Source: Bufo bufo
Taxonomy: Eukaryota; Chordata; Amphibia; Anura; Bufonidae
Direction of reading: 5' to 3'
Length of the DNA stretch: 64,000 nt
NCBI RefSeq assembly: GCF_905171765.1
Contig: NC_053392.1
Coordinates: 506,088,556 to 506,152,555, forward strand
In this document: positions 62,150 to 64,000 of the stretch, in pieces
Position numbering within the stretch: the first letter of the stretch is position 1
Layout: each line of letters begins with the position of its first letter
Made by a program: the position numbers and the translations under genes
Notes under the pieces: generated by a model
What the model was told of the DNA's origin: nothing
Databases searched by the model: none
Seen by the model: the letters and a program-made list of their open reading frames with translations, nothing else

Positions 62150-63960
62150 TTTATGTTCAGCCGCTTTGCTCTGGTGGAGTGGAGAAGTCAGGGACAATCC
62201 AGGCCTTGTTCATTTTGATAAGAGTCAACCTATTAGCATTTTCAGTTGACAGGCAGATGCGCTTATCAGTTATTATGCCCCCAGCAGCACTAAATACCCG
62301 CTCTGACAAAACGCTGATGGCAGGGCAGGCCAGCACCTCCAAGGCATAGAGCCTAGTTCATGCCACGTGTCCAGCTTGGACACCTATTAGTTGTAAGGCA
62401 CAGAGGGATCATGGAGTAAGCTGACACAGTCTGCTACACATTCCTTCACCATCTTACAAAATTTTTCAGTACTTGTGACACTAGGCCACGCATCAGGCTG
62501 AGGGTGCTAGCGGGGTGTCATGAAAATGTCCCAGGCTTTGAAGAATGTTGCGCTGCCTCTGCTGGAACTGCTGTGTGTTCCCCTTGTCTAAGGAAGGAAG
62601 GAACTACATAGTCTGCCACCAGCGTTGTCAGATAGAAATTTTTGGAGCAATTTTTCCACAAGGACCTTCTGGTATTGCACCATTTTGCTCGTACTCTCTA
62701 CCACAGGAATAAGAGATGAGAAGTTCTCTTTGTAGCGGGGGTCGAGAAGGGTGAACAAGCAGTAATCGGTGTTGTCCAAAATGCATAAAACGCGTGGATC
62801 ACGGGAATGGCAGCCTAACATAAAGTCAGCCATGTGTGCCAGAGTCCCAATGGGCAATACTTCTCTGTCGTCATCAGGAGGATGACTCTCAATCTCCTCA
62901 TCCTCTTCCTCCTCTTCTGCCCATCCACGTTGAACAGATGGAATTAAACTTCCATGAGTACTACCCTCTGTAGTGCAGGCAACCGTCTCCTGCTCCTTCT
63001 TCTCATCATCATTCAATTTGCGCTGAGAAGACGAACTGAGCATGGTCTAGCTATCACCCTGTGTAATGTCTTCCCCCATTTCCACCTCTTCCACATGCAA
63101 AGCGTCGTCCTTAATTGTGAGCAGTGAGCGTTTGAGTAGACACAGAAGTGGGATAGTTACGCTGATAATAGTGTTATCGCCGCTCACCATCTCTGTTGAT
63201 TCCTCAAAGTTTCTTAAAACATTACATAGGTCAGACATCCATGTCCACTACTCGCTTGTGAATTGGGGAAGCTGATTTGAAAGGCCTAGACCATGTTGCA
63301 GCTGGTATTCCACTACTGCCCTCTGCTGCTCACAAAGCCTGGCCAACATGTAGAACGTCGAGTTCCAGCACATGCTCACGTCGCACAACAGTCGGTGAGC
63401 TGGCAATTGTAAGCGCTGCTGCAGCATTGACAGACCGGCAGAAGCTGTCGATGACTTGCGGAAATGGGCACACAAGCGGCGCGCCTTCACCAGTAGCTCA
63501 GGCAAATTGGGTTAGGTTTTGAGAAACCACTGAACCTCTAAGTTGAAGACGTGGGCTAGGCATGGGATGTGTGTGAGCTTGCCGAGCTCCAAAGCTGCCA
63601 TCAAGTTACTGCCAATGTCAGACACAACCATGCCTGGTTGTAGGTTGAATGGCGAGAGCCACAGCTCAGTCTGATCTCTTATCCCCTGCAACAGCTCTGC
63701 GGCAGTGGGCTGTTTGTCCCCTAAGCATATCAGCTTCAGCACGGCCTATTGGTTGTAGGTTGAATGGCGAGAGCCACAGCTCAGTCTGATCTCTTATCCC
63801 CTGCAACAGCTCTGCGGCAGTGGGCTGTTTGTCCCCTAAGCATATCAGCTTCAGCACGGCCTATTGACGCTTCCCCACTGCAGTGCTACACTGCTTCCAG
63901 CTACTGACTGATGGCTGACGTGCTGCTAGAGGAGAATTCTGAGGTTTAAGTAGAGGAGGT
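62150..63960 (-). pseudogene. hAT-4 transposase, N-terminus outside window
   Basis: Read from high to low coordinates: LKLICLGDKQPTAAELLQG, VVSDIGSNLMAALELGKL (second catalytic Asp region), PCLAHVFNLEVQWFLKT and a stop (63512), LPELLVKARRLCAHF, CDVSMCWNSTFYMLARL, a stop at 63248, SGDNTIISVTIPLLCLL, a stop at 63047, the Glu-rich tract, GTLAHMADFMLG and LFTLLDPRYKENFSSL. After a frameshifted stretch (62590-62345) it ends with LACPAISVLSERVFSAAGG (catalytic Glu) and the dimerisation motif. Three in-frame stops, one tandem duplication and at least one frameshift make it inactive. The first catalytic Asp and the BED finger would lie beyond 64000. Confidence 0.9.
63636..63865 (-). repeat. 115-bp perfect tandem duplication in hAT-4 transposase
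   Basis: 63636-63750 and 63751-63865 appear identical. As 115 is not a multiple of three, the duplication shifts the frame; this gives two overlapping frames with the same LKLICLGDKQPT sequence. Identity implies a recent event, or possibly an assembly artefact. Confidence 0.93.
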
Positions 63961-64000
63961 GGAGGAGGAGAAGTGGGGGTTGGAGCCACTATCGTAGGTG

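Larger units (their letters stand above)
58419..64000 (-). mobile_element. hAT-4, hAT element running out of the window
   Basis: The end TAGTGTTGATCGAGCACAAA at 58419 matches the right end of hAT-3; the preceding 8 bases GTGATTAC would be the target-site duplication but cannot be confirmed, as the other end lies beyond 64000. It is oriented on the minus strand, so 58419 is its 3' end. From there: GC-rich terminal region, a 130-bp near-duplication (TTCCAAAAATTACAAGGAA at 58771 and 58900), a small MITE, a 2.8-kb minisatellite and the transposase. Same subfamily as hAT-3. Confidence 0.88.

Overview
This window is eukaryotic and almost wholly made of transposable elements. I found no host gene, tRNA gene, CRISPR array or prokaryotic operon. 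The mix (CR1/L2-type and L1-type LINEs, a Penelope-like element with a GIY-YIG endonuclease, BED-finger hAT transposons, Tc1 elements, TTAA-flanked piggyBac-like elements, a solo LTR) and the low GC of its non-coding parts suggest a large, repeat-rich vertebrate genome. An amphibian, most likely a frog, is my best guess; that is inference from family recognition, not a search.

The insertions are deeply nested and many can be ordered from target-site duplications (TSDs) read in the sequence. Layer 0 is a CR1 3' fragment (1-707). Its tail holds a foldback MITE (708-862, resuming at 36619-36648). The MITE was split by a 35.8-kb composite (863-36618) bounded by inverted arms and a 13-bp TSD with one mismatch, the same architecture as the clear Penelope-like element at 44085-53179. 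Inside the composite lie an L2/CR1-like LINE (1508-12084, itself split by a piggyBac-like element at 1742-4455 and by hAT-1 at 4926-10158), a palindromic MITE (12103-12474) and hAT-2 (12681-36124, TSD ATTATTAC). hAT-2 has grown to 23.4 kb by taking in an L1 with a 5' inversion (which contains a Tc1), a recent 2.59-kb tandem duplication, truncated piggyBac-like pieces and a CR1 with both ORFs open (27986-32104).

Right of 36649 come a nearly complete Tc1 with one premature stop (36783-38302), about 1.7 kb of apparently unique DNA, and hAT-3 (39975-55316, TSD GTCGCAGC). hAT-3 contains a LINE split by a solo LTR, and the Penelope-like element, which is in turn split by an unclassified 4.6-kb insertion. 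After a spacer with a SINE-like sequence and a circularly permuted foldback (56965-58005), hAT-4 (58419 to beyond 64000) runs in the opposite orientation and carries a 2.8-kb minisatellite.

The most unusual observation is that hAT-2 and hAT-3, which belong to two different hAT subfamilies, both carry stretches that read as antisense 18S ribosomal RNA near their 3' ends (34891-35470 and 54906-55131). Others are a cluster of hairpins in the piggyBac-like element, a degenerate hammerhead-ribozyme-like motif in both arms of the Penelope-like element, and tandem arrays of unrelated sequence at the same structural position in each hAT copy. All transposase and reverse transcriptase genes are broken except the two ORFs of the CR1 at 27986-32104.
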